Notes: generated by a model from the sequence alone, not told the origin. A stretch of DNA of 64,000 nucleotides from Kribbella antiqua (GCF_004345665.1 NZ_SLWR01000011.1:186001-250000), one strand, 5' to 3'. Numbered from the stretch's first letter, positions 18,283 through 27,783 are shown. A program made the numbers and translations.

Positions 18283-19644
18283 TCACGTAACCACAGCAGT
18301 TACAGCGCGTCGTTGCGTTAGGGCGGTTAATAGCAAGGTGATTGCGACGGCTGTGGCGGCTACTAGGACGCAGGTGGTGAAGCCGGTCTTTAGGGCGTGG
18401 GTGGTGCCGAGGAGGGGGCCGAAGGTGGAGACGCCTATGGCGGCGCCTAGTTGGCGGGTGGTGTTGAAGGCGGCTGAGGCGGCGCCGTGGAGGGTGGGGT
18501 CGACGGTGGCGAGGGTTTGGGAGGTCATGGTGGGGACGAGCAGGCCGGAGCTGAAGCCCGCGGGGATGAGGGTGACGATCAGGGGCCAGAGGGCGTGTGC
18601 GGTGCTGACGAAAGCCACGGCGACGAGGGAGAGCGTCAGGATGGTTTGGCCGATGGCGAGTACGGCGGGACGGCCGAGGCGGTGGGCTAGGGGTGCGGAG
18701 CAGAGGGTGCCGATCGAGATCAGGCCGGTCAGGGGCAGGAAGAGTAGGCCGCTGGTGAGTGCTCTGAGCCCGCGGCCTTGCTGGAGCATCAGGCTCATCG
18801 CGAACAGCACGCCGTAGAAGGCGAAATTGAACAAGGCTCCTTGCAGGGCCGACCCGGTGAACGCACGGTTGCCGTAGGCACCGATCGGCAGCAGCGGGGC
18901 TTGAACGGACCGTTCGATCCACACGAACCCGACGAGGCCGGCGAGAGCGAGTACGACGGCCGAAACCACAGCCGGCCTCAGCCATCCCACGCTCGGCGCC
19001 TCGATCAGCGCGAAGACCAGCCCGGCGATCAGCACGGTCGCCGTGGCCATGCCACCGAAATCGAGCCGTCGGGCGCGTCGCCCGACCGCTGGCATCGAGC
19101 GAAGAGTCCAGACCACGGCCGGGATACCGACGACCACGTTGACTGCGAAGACGGCCCGCCAGTCCGCGACCGTCACCAATGCTCCGCCCAGCAGCGGACC
19201 GGCGGCCATCCCGACACCGCCCGCGGCAGCCCACCACGCGACCAGGCGATGCCGCGACCGCTCATCCGCGGCCGACGCAGTCGCCAACACCAATGCACTG
19301 GGCAACAAAAGTGCGGCTCCCGCACCTTGCACCAGCCGGGCAAGGTTGAGCACCAGCATCGAGCCGGCCACCGCGCACACCGCCGACGATGCGGTGAAGA
19401 TCAGCAGGCCGGCGACAAAGGTACGGCGAGCGCCGAGGGCGTCCGTGATCGCGCCGGCGCCGAGCATCACGGCGGCGAAGGACAGCGTGTATGCGTTGAG
19501 CGCCCACTCCAGTTCGGAGCGAGTCGCGTGCAGGTGAATTGTGAGCTGGTCGAGGGTGAGGTTCACGATCGTGCCGTCGACGAACACCATGAAGGCAGCG
19601 ATCAACGCCAGTACCACGACACCCCGACGCTGTTCGATGGGCAT
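18283..19644 (-). CDS. MFS transporter, DHA2 (EmrB/QacA) family
   Basis: 453 residues with 12-14 predicted membrane helices. The first loop motif DALGARRTFVAGLLIF (motif A region) and an LARLVQGAGAALLLPSAL segment (motif B/C) identify the drug:H+ antiporter DHA2 group. FVDGTIVNLTLDQL in helix 1 is the typical motif D1. The likely role is proton-driven export of drugs or metabolites. It ends 12 bases from the convergent TerC gene. No regulator is directly attached; the GntR gene upstream on the same strand belongs with the nucleoside cluster. Confidence 0.92.
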   Translation of the reverse strand: MPIEQRRGVVVLALIAAFMVFVDGTIVNLTLDQLTIHLHATRSELEWALNAYTLSFAAVMLGAGAITDALGARRTFVAGLLIFTASSAVCAVAGSMLVLNLARLVQGAGAALLLPSALVLATASAADERSRHRLVAWWAAAGGVGMAAGPLLGGALVTVADWRAVFAVNVVVGIPAVVWTLRSMPAVGRRARRLDFGGMATATVLIAGLVFALIEAPSVGWLRPAVVSAVVLALAGLVGFVWIERSVQAPLLPIGAYGNRAFTGSALQGALFNFAFYGVLFAMSLMLQQGRGLRALTSGLLFLPLTGLISIGTLCSAPLAHRLGRPAVLAIGQTILTLSLVAVAFVSTAHALWPLIVTLIPAGFSSGLLVPTMTSQTLATVDPTLHGAASAAFNTTRQLGAAIGVSTFGPLLGTTHALKTGFTTCVLVAATAVAITLLLTALTQRRAVTAVVT

Positions 19645-19693
19645 AGAGCAACTCTACGACACCTGTTCGACGAACATCGAACACGCCGGCGGA

Positions 19694-20470
19694 CTACCCC
19701 AGGTTGCTCGAGTAATGGAAGCGGACCCGGGCTCCCAGCCAGACGGTCCGGGAGGTCTGGATCAGGGTCGGGCCGGATCTGCTGATCGACCAGTCGAGGA
19801 AGACCTGGGAATCGTTCGCGGCCTCGAGCAGGACCGCTTCCACCGAATTGACCGAGCGGACCTCGAGGATGTGGTCGACGGTGGTCTCGAAGATGCCGTG
19901 CTCGTCGAGGCTCTTGGAGACGGAACCGTCGACGAGAGTCGTCCCGCGCAGCGCGTCGGCGGAGGCGCCCGCCAGCCACGAGTCGGTGACACCGATCGGC
20001 TTGTGGTTGACGACGTGGAGCCGCTTGAGGTGGAGGCGTGGCATCTCCCGCTCTTCGGGCGTGAGTGCCCGCGCAAGCTCGTACGGCTCGTCCTCGACCG
20101 CCGCGGCGGTGAGGTGGATCGACTCGGCGTCTTTGCCGGCCTGACGGAACCTGTCCCGCCAGGGAGTGGTCAATCCGAAGTCATGCTGAACCTGACGGGG
20201 CCTGTCGGCGACGAAGGTGCCCGCACCCTGCTTGCGCTCGACGTACCCCTCGTCGGCGAGCGAGGCGAGGGCCTGCCGCACGGTGATGCGGCTGACGTCG
20301 TAGATCTGGGCGATCTCTTTCTCGGTCGGCAGCTGGCTGCCGATCTCGAGTTCCTGCTCGATGAGGGCGCGGAGGTCGCGTTCGACCTGAGCCCAGGCCG
20401 GCAGCGGGAGCTTCCGGTTCACCGGGGTAGCCATCACGCGGAGCGGATGCGTATCCGACGTGACAGCCAT
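19694..20470 (-). CDS. GntR/HutC family regulator with UTRA domain
   Basis: 258 residues. The winged helix at about residues 30-90 contains QLPTEKEIAQIYDVSRITVR, followed by a UTRA ligand-binding domain (HLTAAAVEDEPYELARAL onward). An internal ATG at residue 13 is an alternative start. It lies at the 3' end of the long minus-strand nucleoside/ribose cluster, 44 bases after the SIS gene, and is its most likely regulator, sensing a sugar phosphate or nucleoside. Sites of the form GGTYAN-N6-NTRACC at 29590-29607 and 27814-27831 are candidate targets. Confidence 0.92.
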   Translation of the reverse strand: MAVTSDTHPLRVMATPVNRKLPLPAWAQVERDLRALIEQELEIGSQLPTEKEIAQIYDVSRITVRQALASLADEGYVERKQGAGTFVADRPRQVQHDFGLTTPWRDRFRQAGKDAESIHLTAAAVEDEPYELARALTPEEREMPRLHLKRLHVVNHKPIGVTDSWLAGASADALRGTTLVDGSVSKSLDEHGIFETTVDHILEVRSVNSVEAVLLEAANDSQVFLDWSISRSGPTLIQTSRTVWLGARVRFHYSSNLG

Positions 20471-20514
20471 GTTTCCACCCGTTTCCCGTACGTTTTGAGG
20501 TCATAACATTGATA

Positions 20515-21462
20515 TCACTTGTCCGGCGTCGAGACCGCCCAGCCGTCGAGCTTGATGTGGCTGGCGTCCATGTTGACGGCGCCACCGCGGAACGGCGGGC
20601 GGCCCCAGCGCTTGGCGGCGCCACCGGCGAACAGGCTGGCGAACACCGCGCCGCTGAGTTCACGCAGAAGACCGTCGGCTGAGCCGATCTGGATCTGCAG
20701 CACCGTCTGCCCAGCGTGCTCGAGCGCCTGCTGGAGGCGGTCGAACCGCTGCTGCCCCGCCCCGCCGATGAGCTGCAGTACGACGTGCGGCTGCGGCCCG
20801 ATGAAGTAGTCGACGTGCCCCGACTCCTCGAGCGCGACCGTGCGTACCGACACACCGGTCGCCTCGATCAGCTTGAGCATGAAGAAGTCCCCAGCACCGC
20901 GCAGGTCCGGCAAAGTGAGGACGGAGATCCCAGTCGGAGCGGCGCCAGGCAGCTGCCCGATCGCCTCCTCGACGGACGCGTCGACGTCGCTGAGGACCTT
21001 CGCCAGCTGACGAGCCGCACCCGTGGTGTCCTGCCCGCAGACAGCCGCGACGCCGAGGCCGAGCATGAGATGACCGCCGACCGGAATCTCCTCGTCGATC
21101 CCGAGACTCGGCACCAGCTGCAATTCGTCCGCCTCGGCCGCCAGCGGCGAATCCGGGTTGGACGTGATCGCCGCCACCCGAGCACCAGCCGCGCGCGCGA
21201 TACGAAGCGCCTGCACGGTCGCGCCCGAAGTGCCGGAGTGCGAGATCCCGACGACCGCGTCTGTGGCGGCCGGAAGGGCACCCATCCAGGTGATGTCCCC
21301 GGACGACATCGCCCGATGCCCGTACGACGTCGCGAGCAGAGCCGAGGAAAGTGAGTCGCCAGAGCCGACGAAGACAGCACCTTGCGGGAGCGGTGACGCG
21401 ACCATCGGCTGAACATCAGCGATGGTGTCGAGGGCGGCCGTCAGCCGGGCGGTGATGCTCAT
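20515..21462 (-). CDS. SIS domain sugar isomerase/aldolase-like protein
   Basis: 315 residues from the ATG at 21462. Two SIS-type phosphosugar-binding halves: FVGSGDSLSSALLA near residue 30 and VVGISHSGTSGATVQAL near 70-85, the Ser/Thr-rich phosphate loop. There is no glutaminase domain, so it is not a full GlmS. It resembles SIS proteins that bind or isomerise ketose or aminosugar phosphates. The start overlaps the PfkB kinase stop by 4 bases (ATGA), so kinase and SIS protein are coupled and probably act in sequence on the same sugar phosphate. Confidence 0.88.
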   Translation of the reverse strand: MSITARLTAALDTIADVQPMVASPLPQGAVFVGSGDSLSSALLATSYGHRAMSSGDITWMGALPAATDAVVGISHSGTSGATVQALRIARAAGARVAAITSNPDSPLAAEADELQLVPSLGIDEEIPVGGHLMLGLGVAAVCGQDTTGAARQLAKVLSDVDASVEEAIGQLPGAAPTGISVLTLPDLRGAGDFFMLKLIEATGVSVRTVALEESGHVDYFIGPQPHVVLQLIGGAGQQRFDRLQQALEHAGQTVLQIQIGSADGLLRELSGAVFASLFAGGAAKRWGRPPFRGGAVNMDASHIKLDGWAVSTPDK

Positions 21463-22340
21463 GGCACAACCTCCTGTTTGGCGTGGATGTGGTCGAGTGG
21501 ATGGTCGAAGGGCTCGCCGCTGACGAGACCAGCGGATCCCCAAGTGGACAACGCGATCCGAGCGACGCTCGCGCCGAAGAGAGCGGCGGTCGCGAGATCG
21601 GTGCCGATGGCAAGCGCCGCGACGATCGCGCCCGCGCTCGCGTCCCCGGCACCCGTGGTCTCCTCGACCCGCACGGCGTCGTCGACGACATGCCATGCAC
21701 GTCCCCGATGTACGACGTACATGCCGTCAACATCGAGGCGTGCGATCACAGCGCAGTCGAACTCGGCCGCAAGCCGCGCGGCCGCCGTACGAGGATCATC
21801 GCCAAGCAACCGCAGCTGCACGCGACTGGGCAGCAGGATCCCACCAACAGGAAGGACCCGCCGAAGGTAGGCGATTCCTTCCCGCTTCATTAGGACCTGG
21901 TGCGGGTCGACGCCCACGATCGTATCGGCGGCCAGTCCGTCGTACGGCGAAGAGCGCAGCAGGCCGTCGAGTCCACGAAGGAACTCCGGAGCCGGCACCG
22001 GCTCCGGAGCCGCGAAGGTGTCGCCAGCTCCGAGCTCGGTTTCGCCGGCTGTGCTGACGATTCGACGTCCTTCAGGTGAGTTGAGAATCCAGACCTTCTC
22101 GATCGTGCCGACGGAAGTCGCGAAGCTGACGTCGACGCCCAGCCGGTTGAAGGTCGAGCGGAAGCGGTCGTCGTCATCGGGCAACGCGGTCGCGAGCACC
22201 GGTACGACGCCGTCCACGAGCCGCGCGCCGAGGGTCGCGTACAGCCCCGGACCGCCGAGCTCGTTGAACCTCGGCTCGTGGCCGACCATCACCAGGTGAT
22301 CCACCGTGAGCCCGGCGACGACGCCGATTCTTGTGCCCAT
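21459..22340 (-). CDS. PfkB family sugar/nucleoside kinase
   Basis: 293 residues from the ATG at 22340. The N-terminal substrate motif FNELGGPGLYATLGA and the C-terminal anion-hole/catalytic motif ETTGAGDASAG, with the general-base Asp, are intact, so it should be active. It overlaps YjbQ upstream by one base (TGATG) and the SIS gene downstream by four. Ribose, a ribonucleoside or a related sugar is the expected substrate from the cluster. This is the canonical kinase of the two PfkB proteins in the cluster. Confidence 0.92.
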   Translation of the reverse strand: MGTRIGVVAGLTVDHLVMVGHEPRFNELGGPGLYATLGARLVDGVVPVLATALPDDDDRFRSTFNRLGVDVSFATSVGTIEKVWILNSPEGRRIVSTAGETELGAGDTFAAPEPVPAPEFLRGLDGLLRSSPYDGLAADTIVGVDPHQVLMKREGIAYLRRVLPVGGILLPSRVQLRLLGDDPRTAAARLAAEFDCAVIARLDVDGMYVVHRGRAWHVVDDAVRVEETTGAGDASAGAIVAALAIGTDLATAALFGASVARIALSTWGSAGLVSGEPFDHPLDHIHAKQEVVP

Positions 22341-22771
22341 CAGAATGTCTGCAACGCGTACTGGACGGTGCGATCGCGCGGCCCGTCCAGCTCGAGGAGG
22401 TACACGCCCTGGCTGTGGCCGATGCCGAGCTCGCCGCCGACGACAGGCAGCTGCAGCGACTGGACGCCGAAGACGCAACGGACGTGGGCGGCCGCGTCCT
22501 GCGGTCCGTCGTGCAGGTGCACGAAGGGGCGGTCGGTCGGGACCTGCTCCTCGATGAAGATGCGGATGTCCTGCAGCGTCGTACCGTCCACGCCCGAGTT
22601 GAAGATCAGGGTCGCTGTCGTGTGCGGAAGGAAGATATGCAGTACGCCGTCGCCGTGGTCGCCGCGAGCCGCGTCGCGAAGCTGGGGCGTCACGTCGACG
22701 TAATGAACCGGGTTGGCGTATCCCTCCTTCGGACTGGTGTTGACGGGGAAGCTGGTCCAGGTGCCGGGCAT
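22340..22771 (-). CDS. yjbQ: YjbQ / UPF0047 family protein
   Basis: 143 residues, full length for this compact family. The family core is clear: VLHIFLPHTTATLIFN in the middle and ELGIGHSQGVYLLELDGPR at the C-terminus, with conserved His residues in HTTAT and near GHSQG. Members are annotated as secondary thiamine-phosphate synthases, a weak side activity; the physiological role is unsettled. Here it sits inside a nucleoside/ribose operon, which suggests a role on a phosphosugar or nucleoside. That is inference from position only. Confidence 0.9.
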   Translation of the reverse strand: MPGTWTSFPVNTSPKEGYANPVHYVDVTPQLRDAARGDHGDGVLHIFLPHTTATLIFNSGVDGTTLQDIRIFIEEQVPTDRPFVHLHDGPQDAAAHVRCVFGVQSLQLPVVGGELGIGHSQGVYLLELDGPRDRTVQYALQTF

Positions 22772-22792
22772 AGGTTTCTCTTTCCTCGTAGG

Positions 22793-24745
22793 TCAGTTGG
22801 TACGGATTTCGACGCCGTCGGCCGACAGGGTTCCGGTCTCGATCAGGAAGCCGGCGCCTCCGCCGGCGAGCTGTGAGGTGGTGGCGGTGAGGACTGTGTG
22901 GCCGTCGATCTCGAGTTCCAGCCGACGGCCGACAGCAGACAAGGCGACGTCGTACCGCCGGTCCAGTTCGTAGGCGAAATCACGACGCGCGAGCACGATC
23001 CGGTCGGCATCACGCTGTTCGATCAGCTCGACACCGGCCGCTCGGAAGATCGCTGCGATGAATCTCCGGTGTCCACGAGCACGTACGACGAGACCGCCGG
23101 CTTCATGCAGTGAGAAGACCAGGGTCGAACGGATGCTGTAGTCGAGCCAGTCTCGAGTCCCGGTGGTGACAACGCCCAGCTCGTCCGGATGGGAAACCGA
23201 GAAGGTGGTTGCAAAATCCGCCTCGAAGTTCTTCGCCGAACTCACCCAAGGCGCCAGCGCCACAGGCTTGGTATCCCAGATGGAAGACAGCAGAACCCCC
23301 GACTGCCCCCAGCACCGAGGCGCGCCGATCCAGTCCACCGCGGTGATCCGTACGGCGGCGCCGGACAACTCGAGGCCGAGCCGGAACGGCACCGCATTGC
23401 CAACCGTCGGGATCTCCCACGCAATCTCCCCGGCGCCGTCCACCGCCATCGCCTCGCCCCGTTCGACGTGCACACCCCCGCCCGTGCTGTAGACGGCGTA
23501 CGGCGCGACGTCGGCGGGAGCTTCGGAGTTCAGCCGGACGTGAACCGTTTGCGTCGAGTACAGGGTCGGGCTCGCCACGGTCGAGAAGTTCGTGACTGTC
23601 TCGGCGGGGTCGAGGAAGGTTGTGGTCGAGATACCACCTGGCTGATAAGGGCAACTGGTCCAGCCATGCGTCGAGCCAGGAAACTCGAAGTCGAAGCGAG
23701 GACGCCTCGGAGCCGGCGCGCGGCCGGCCAGGCGATCGGCGGAGGCGACGATGCGCCAGGCCTCCCGTGCCGCGTCGGTCACGGTCTCGCCGCCGTCGGC
23801 GCTGACGACGATGGCGCGGTCGGCGATTGGATCCCGGAGTCGTTGGGGAATGGCGGCCAGGCCGAGGCGGATTCCGTTGAGGCAGCCGACCGTGCCGGCG
23901 TTGCTGTCGGTGTCGAAGCCGACTGAGGAGGCGACGGCGACCGCGCGGGTGAAGTCGTCGCCGCCAAGTCGGAGGGCTGCCAGGGACATGGCGAGGTTCG
24001 AGAGGGCGTGGCACGGGCCGGGATAAAGCGCATAGCCGTAATGACGGTCCACCCAGTCGCGGACCTCTCGCCAATCCGAGCCGCTGTCGACCCGTTCGAC
24101 CACGTTGTCGATGAGCGACACGAGGCGTACGTCGTCGACGTACTTGCGGCCGAGGTCGATGAGCGACTCGAGTTCGCGGGTGTCGAAAGCGGCAGCGCGC
24201 ATGGCAGCCAGGAAGCCGGCGCATTCGAGGGCGACGCCGTCGTGGCTGACGCTGGCGGCCGCGCGGGTCAAAGCGACGGCGGCGGAAGGATCGCCGGGGT
24301 GCATCATGGCGAACGCGTCGGAGAAGATCTGCGCGCCGATCTGTTCCGCGAGGGTGGACCCGTTGACAGCGATCGAGCCGCTGCCCGGCGCCGGGATGCC
24401 GCGGCGGAGGTTCAGGTACGCCGTGTGCTCGGTGGAGCGTCCGTACCCGCCCCACCAGAGGATCGTGCGGTCCTCGATGACGTAGTTCAGCCAGGTCCGC
24501 CCGACGTCGGCGGCCTCGACCTTCACTGCGTCCTCGACGACCCGGGCGAAGGTGAAAGTGCCGGAGATGTCGTCGTCCGCGACCACGATCGGCAGCCCGA
24601 GTTCCGGTGCGACGTACCGATCGACCAGCCCGAAGCGCTGCTGGATGTCGTCGTACGGCCATCCCTCGACCGGACGGCCGAGGTACACCCCGATGAACTT
24701 CCCGAGGACACCGGCATAGACCTTCTCTGCCCAAGCGGTGTTCAT
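22793..24745 (-). CDS. ADP-ribosylglycohydrolase with C-terminal beta-sandwich
   Basis: 650 residues from the ATG at 24745, which overlaps the permease stop (ATGA). The N-terminal about 330 residues are an ADP-ribosylglycohydrolase (DraG/ARH-like) fold: GVLGKFIGVYLGRPVEGWPY at the start, the metal-binding VADDDISGTF near residue 55, and the second metal motif VGFDTDSNAGTVG near 285. The remaining about 300 residues are beta-rich, probably a concanavalin-like lectin/glucanase fold of unknown role. It has no signal peptide, so it acts in the cytosol on something imported, most likely hydrolysing an N- or O-ribosyl bond. Confidence 0.88.
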   Translation of the reverse strand: MNTAWAEKVYAGVLGKFIGVYLGRPVEGWPYDDIQQRFGLVDRYVAPELGLPIVVADDDISGTFTFARVVEDAVKVEAADVGRTWLNYVIEDRTILWWGGYGRSTEHTAYLNLRRGIPAPGSGSIAVNGSTLAEQIGAQIFSDAFAMMHPGDPSAAVALTRAAASVSHDGVALECAGFLAAMRAAAFDTRELESLIDLGRKYVDDVRLVSLIDNVVERVDSGSDWREVRDWVDRHYGYALYPGPCHALSNLAMSLAALRLGGDDFTRAVAVASSVGFDTDSNAGTVGCLNGIRLGLAAIPQRLRDPIADRAIVVSADGGETVTDAAREAWRIVASADRLAGRAPAPRRPRFDFEFPGSTHGWTSCPYQPGGISTTTFLDPAETVTNFSTVASPTLYSTQTVHVRLNSEAPADVAPYAVYSTGGGVHVERGEAMAVDGAGEIAWEIPTVGNAVPFRLGLELSGAAVRITAVDWIGAPRCWGQSGVLLSSIWDTKPVALAPWVSSAKNFEADFATTFSVSHPDELGVVTTGTRDWLDYSIRSTLVFSLHEAGGLVVRARGHRRFIAAIFRAAGVELIEQRDADRIVLARRDFAYELDRRYDVALSAVGRRLELEIDGHTVLTATTSQLAGGGAGFLIETGTLSADGVEIRTN

Positions 24746-25554
24746 CCCTTCACCGCGCCACTCGCCATACCGTCCACGACGTACCGCTGGAGGGCGATGA
24801 ACGCGCCCAGAATCGGGACGATCAGGATGAGCGCACCCGCCATCATCGTGCCCATGTCGGTGGAGAACGTGCCGTTCATGGTCAGGTAGCCGAGGGTGAG
24901 TGTCTGGTCCTCCGGGTTCTGCAGGAACGTCGAGGACAGCAGGAACTCGTTCCACGCGTTCAGGCCGACGATCACGCCGACGGTGATGAGCCCCGGCCGG
25001 ACAATGGGAAACAGGATCCACCGCAGCAGTCCGAACGTACTGACGCCATCGGCCAGCGCCGCTTCCTCGATCTCCGCGGGGACGTTGAGGAAGAAGGTCC
25101 GCATCAGGAAGGTCGCGAACGGAATGTTGACCGCGGCAAGGATCACGCCCACGACCGCCACATTGTCGGTCAGATTGAGCGAGGCGACCCCGGCGTACAG
25201 CGGAAAGATGAACAGCTGAATCGGAACGGTCATCGCCATCGTCAGATAGGTCATGATCGCCGACGACGTCCGCACCCGGCGCCCGGCCAGCACATATCCG
25301 GCAAGCGACGACGCGATCAGCACGACGAGCACAGCCGTGCCGGTGAGCAAGATGCTGTTCAGAAACCCCTTGGTGAACTGCCCGTAGTTCCAAGCGGTGG
25401 AGAAGTTCCCGAAGCTGAACGACGACGGCGGTTTGAACGGATTGGACAGAATCTCCGGGTTGGTCTTGAAGCTGTTGATCAGCACCAGCAGTAGCGGAAT
25501 CAGCGCCACCGCCGCGAAGAACGCCAGTACGACGTAACCGAGCGCCCGCCTCAT
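24742..25554 (-). CDS. Carbohydrate-type ABC permease (MalG side)
   Basis: 270 residues, six membrane helices, with the EAA loop IEEAALADGVSTFGLLRWI near residues 170-188 and a C-terminal VVDGMASGAVKG typical of the CUT1 MalG component. The start ATG at 25554 overlaps the previous permease by 4 bases, and the stop overlaps the ADP-ribosylglycohydrolase start by 4 bases. Tight coupling of permease and hydrolase suggests the imported solute is the hydrolase substrate. Confidence 0.93.
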   Translation of the reverse strand: MRRALGYVVLAFFAAVALIPLLLVLINSFKTNPEILSNPFKPPSSFSFGNFSTAWNYGQFTKGFLNSILLTGTAVLVVLIASSLAGYVLAGRRVRTSSAIMTYLTMAMTVPIQLFIFPLYAGVASLNLTDNVAVVGVILAAVNIPFATFLMRTFFLNVPAEIEEAALADGVSTFGLLRWILFPIVRPGLITVGVIVGLNAWNEFLLSSTFLQNPEDQTLTLGYLTMNGTFSTDMGTMMAGALILIVPILGAFIALQRYVVDGMASGAVKG

Positions 25555-26423
25555 TCGGTCACGTCCCGCCGGCTGAGCCAGGTGTAGACGCACGAGGCGA
25601 TGAGGCCGAAGAAGCTCATGATCAGACCGACCGCGGCCGCTTTCCCGAACTCGAACGACGAGAACGCGAAGGCGTAGGCATACGTCCCCATCACCTCGCT
25701 CGAGCGGGCCGGACCGCCCTGGGTGAGCAGGTAGACGTAGTCGAAGGCGAGGAACGAGAAGATCACCGTCATCACGCCCATCAGCAGCAGCGTCGGCCGG
25801 ATGCTGGGCAGATAGACGTGGCGGAAGACCTTCCAGCTTCCCGCACCGTCGACGACGGCGGCTTCGACCTGGTCCATCGGGGTCTGCCGCATCGCGCCGA
25901 GGTAGACGACGGTGAGGAAGCCGAAGTAGTGCCACATGTCGACGATCGCCGCGCCGTACAAGGAGGTACGGACGCTCGCCGTTGGCGGCTGGAGGCCGAA
26001 GAACCCGAAGATGCCGCCGTTCGGGTTGTAGATGATCGTCTGCCAGACCAGCGCGTTGACGACGGGCGCGAGTACGTACGGCATCAGGTAGATCACCTGG
26101 AAGAACGTCCGCATCTTCCGGCGGCGGAGCAGCAGGGTCGCGGTGAGCAGACCGATGATGGCCGGCACCGTGAGGAACAGGACGACCCACTTGATGTTGT
26201 TCAGCAACGCCGTACCGAACACGTTGTCGGCCAGGATGTCGCGGAAGTTCTGCAGGCCGATGAAGTTGTACGACGGGCCGATGCCGCTCCAGTCGGTGAA
26301 GGACAGGACGACGGTGAAGATGCCCGGGACGACGACGATTCCGATGGACAGGATGAGCGCCGGCGCGATCAGACCGTAACCGATCAGCTCGCGCCGGCGT
26401 GCCATCCGCCCGTACTGACTCAC
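25551..26423 (-). CDS. Carbohydrate-type ABC permease (MalF side)
   Basis: About 290 residues, six membrane helices, EAA loop VEAAVVDGAGSWKVFRHV near residues 195-212, followed by the FDYVYLLTQGGPARSSEV motif typical of MalF-type subunits. The start is uncertain. Tandem GTG codons at 26426 and 26423 follow the lipoprotein stop at once, and an ATG lies at 26405; I chose the GTG at 26423. It pairs with the product of 24742-25554. No ATP-binding subunit is encoded here. Confidence 0.9.
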   Translation of the reverse strand: MSQYGRMARRRELIGYGLIAPALILSIGIVVVPGIFTVVLSFTDWSGIGPSYNFIGLQNFRDILADNVFGTALLNNIKWVVLFLTVPAIIGLLTATLLLRRRKMRTFFQVIYLMPYVLAPVVNALVWQTIIYNPNGGIFGFFGLQPPTASVRTSLYGAAIVDMWHYFGFLTVVYLGAMRQTPMDQVEAAVVDGAGSWKVFRHVYLPSIRPTLLLMGVMTVIFSFLAFDYVYLLTQGGPARSSEVMGTYAYAFAFSSFEFGKAAAVGLIMSFFGLIASCVYTWLSRRDVTE

Positions 26424-26427
26424 CACG

Positions 26428-27783
26428 TCAGCTGGACGGTTCCGGGAGCGGCGGCACCAGCTTCTTCTCCAGCTCACCCTGGAAGGTCGTGTTCACCTTC
26501 GTGAGGAAGTCCTGCGCGGACTCCCGACCGAGCCAGACCGAGTCGATGTTGGTGAACTCGGCCGCCGTCGCGGGCGGGAAGAACGTGCCGGCGAAGAAGC
26601 CGTAGTGGCCGTCGTTCACGCCCTTGATGGTGTTCTTGATCGAGGCAACGAACGGCTTCGACAGACCGGTGTAGTCGTTCGGGTCGAGGTTGAAGTTCTT
26701 CAGCGGAACGGCCCAGTAGCCCGGCCAGTCCTTGTTCATCTCCTTGGCGAACGAGTCGCTCAGCATGTAGTCGATCACCTCGGCGGCGCCGTCCTTGTTC
26801 TTGGAGGCGGCGTTGATCGACAGCGACGCGGTGGTGCCGAGCGTGTAGTACGGCGACGGCAGCGAGGTGTTGATCGTCGGGAACGGGATGTACCCGAGGT
26901 CCGCGACGTTGCCAGCCTTGTCGTTGAAGTACGTCGATGCGAACTGGAATGCCAGGCTCGGACCGATGAAGAACGGCGACTTGCCCTTCGAGAGCAACTG
27001 CATGGACGTGTCGAAGTTCAGCGTCTGGTAGTCCTTACCGCCGAGGTAGCCGGCCTGGTAGAACTTCGCGGACTCCTCGACCGCCTTGACGATCGCTGGA
27101 TCGGTCCACGGGATCTTGCCCTGCAGAGCGTCGTACACGGTCTTGCCGCCCGCGTCGACGGTGAGGAACTGGCTGATGTAGTTCTGGTTGACCGGCTTCC
27201 AGCCCTGGTTACCGGTGACGGACGGATGCAGGCCGGCGGCCGCCGCCTTGTCCATCACCGCGGTGAGCTCAGCGAAGGTCGTCGGGACCTTCACGCCGAG
27301 CTGGTCGAGCACCTTCTTGTTGTAGAAGACCCCGATGTCCTCGATCGAGTTCGGCAGCGAGTAGAGCTTGCCGTTCACCGTTCCCGACTTGTACATCGGG
27401 TCGAGGATCCGGCTCTCCCAGCCGTACTTCTCGGAGTACGGCGTCATGTCGGCGAGCTTGCCCTGGACGGCGTACGCGGCGGAGAACGCGGGGCCCGAGC
27501 CGTAGACGACGTCCGGGCCCTTGTTGGCGCTCAGCGCGACCTGGATGTTCTTGTCCACGGCGTTGTTGAACGTCACGGTCAGGGTGTACTTGTCCTGGCT
27601 CTGGTTGAACCCCTCGATCAGGACCTTCTTCATCGTGGCCTGGTGATCGGGCGGCGCGCCCCAGAACCAGAACTGCAGGGTCTGGCGGCCGCCAGAGCCG
27701 CCAGACCCCGAGTCACCACTCGAGCAGCCGGCCAGGGCGAGGACTGCGGCAGACACGATCGCGATCAGGCGCTTCTTCTTCAT
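26428..27783 (-). CDS. ABC transporter solute-binding lipoprotein
   Basis: 451 residues with a signal peptide and lipobox LALAGCSS (Cys20), then a Gly/Ser spacer and a CUT1-type binding domain. It begins with TLQFWFWGAPPDHQ and later has NGKLYSLPNSIEDIGVFYN, the usual hinge region. It heads the transport genes of the nucleoside/ribose cluster. 30 bases upstream of the start lies an imperfect copy (27814-27831) of the 18-bp inverted repeat found at 29590. The ligand is inferred to be a nucleoside or ribosyl compound from the enzymes around it; a plain sugar cannot be excluded. Confidence 0.92.
   Translation of the reverse strand: MKKKRLIAIVSAAVLALAGCSSGDSGSGGSGGRQTLQFWFWGAPPDHQATMKKVLIEGFNQSQDKYTLTVTFNNAVDKNIQVALSANKGPDVVYGSGPAFSAAYAVQGKLADMTPYSEKYGWESRILDPMYKSGTVNGKLYSLPNSIEDIGVFYNKKVLDQLGVKVPTTFAELTAVMDKAAAAGLHPSVTGNQGWKPVNQNYISQFLTVDAGGKTVYDALQGKIPWTDPAIVKAVEESAKFYQAGYLGGKDYQTLNFDTSMQLLSKGKSPFFIGPSLAFQFASTYFNDKAGNVADLGYIPFPTINTSLPSPYYTLGTTASLSINAASKNKDGAAEVIDYMLSDSFAKEMNKDWPGYWAVPLKNFNLDPNDYTGLSKPFVASIKNTIKGVNDGHYGFFAGTFFPPATAAEFTNIDSVWLGRESAQDFLTKVNTTFQGELEKKLVPPLPEPSS

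Noticed and set aside
20510-20517. TGATATCA palindrome upstream of the GntR gene as a main operator
   Set aside because: It overlaps the stop region of the SIS gene, is only 8 bp long, and does not share the 18-bp architecture found at 29590 and 27814.
22340-22771. A thiamine biosynthesis role and riboswitch near YjbQ
   Set aside because: No other thiamine gene and no THI-box-like sequence occur here. The gene is embedded in the nucleoside/ribose operon.
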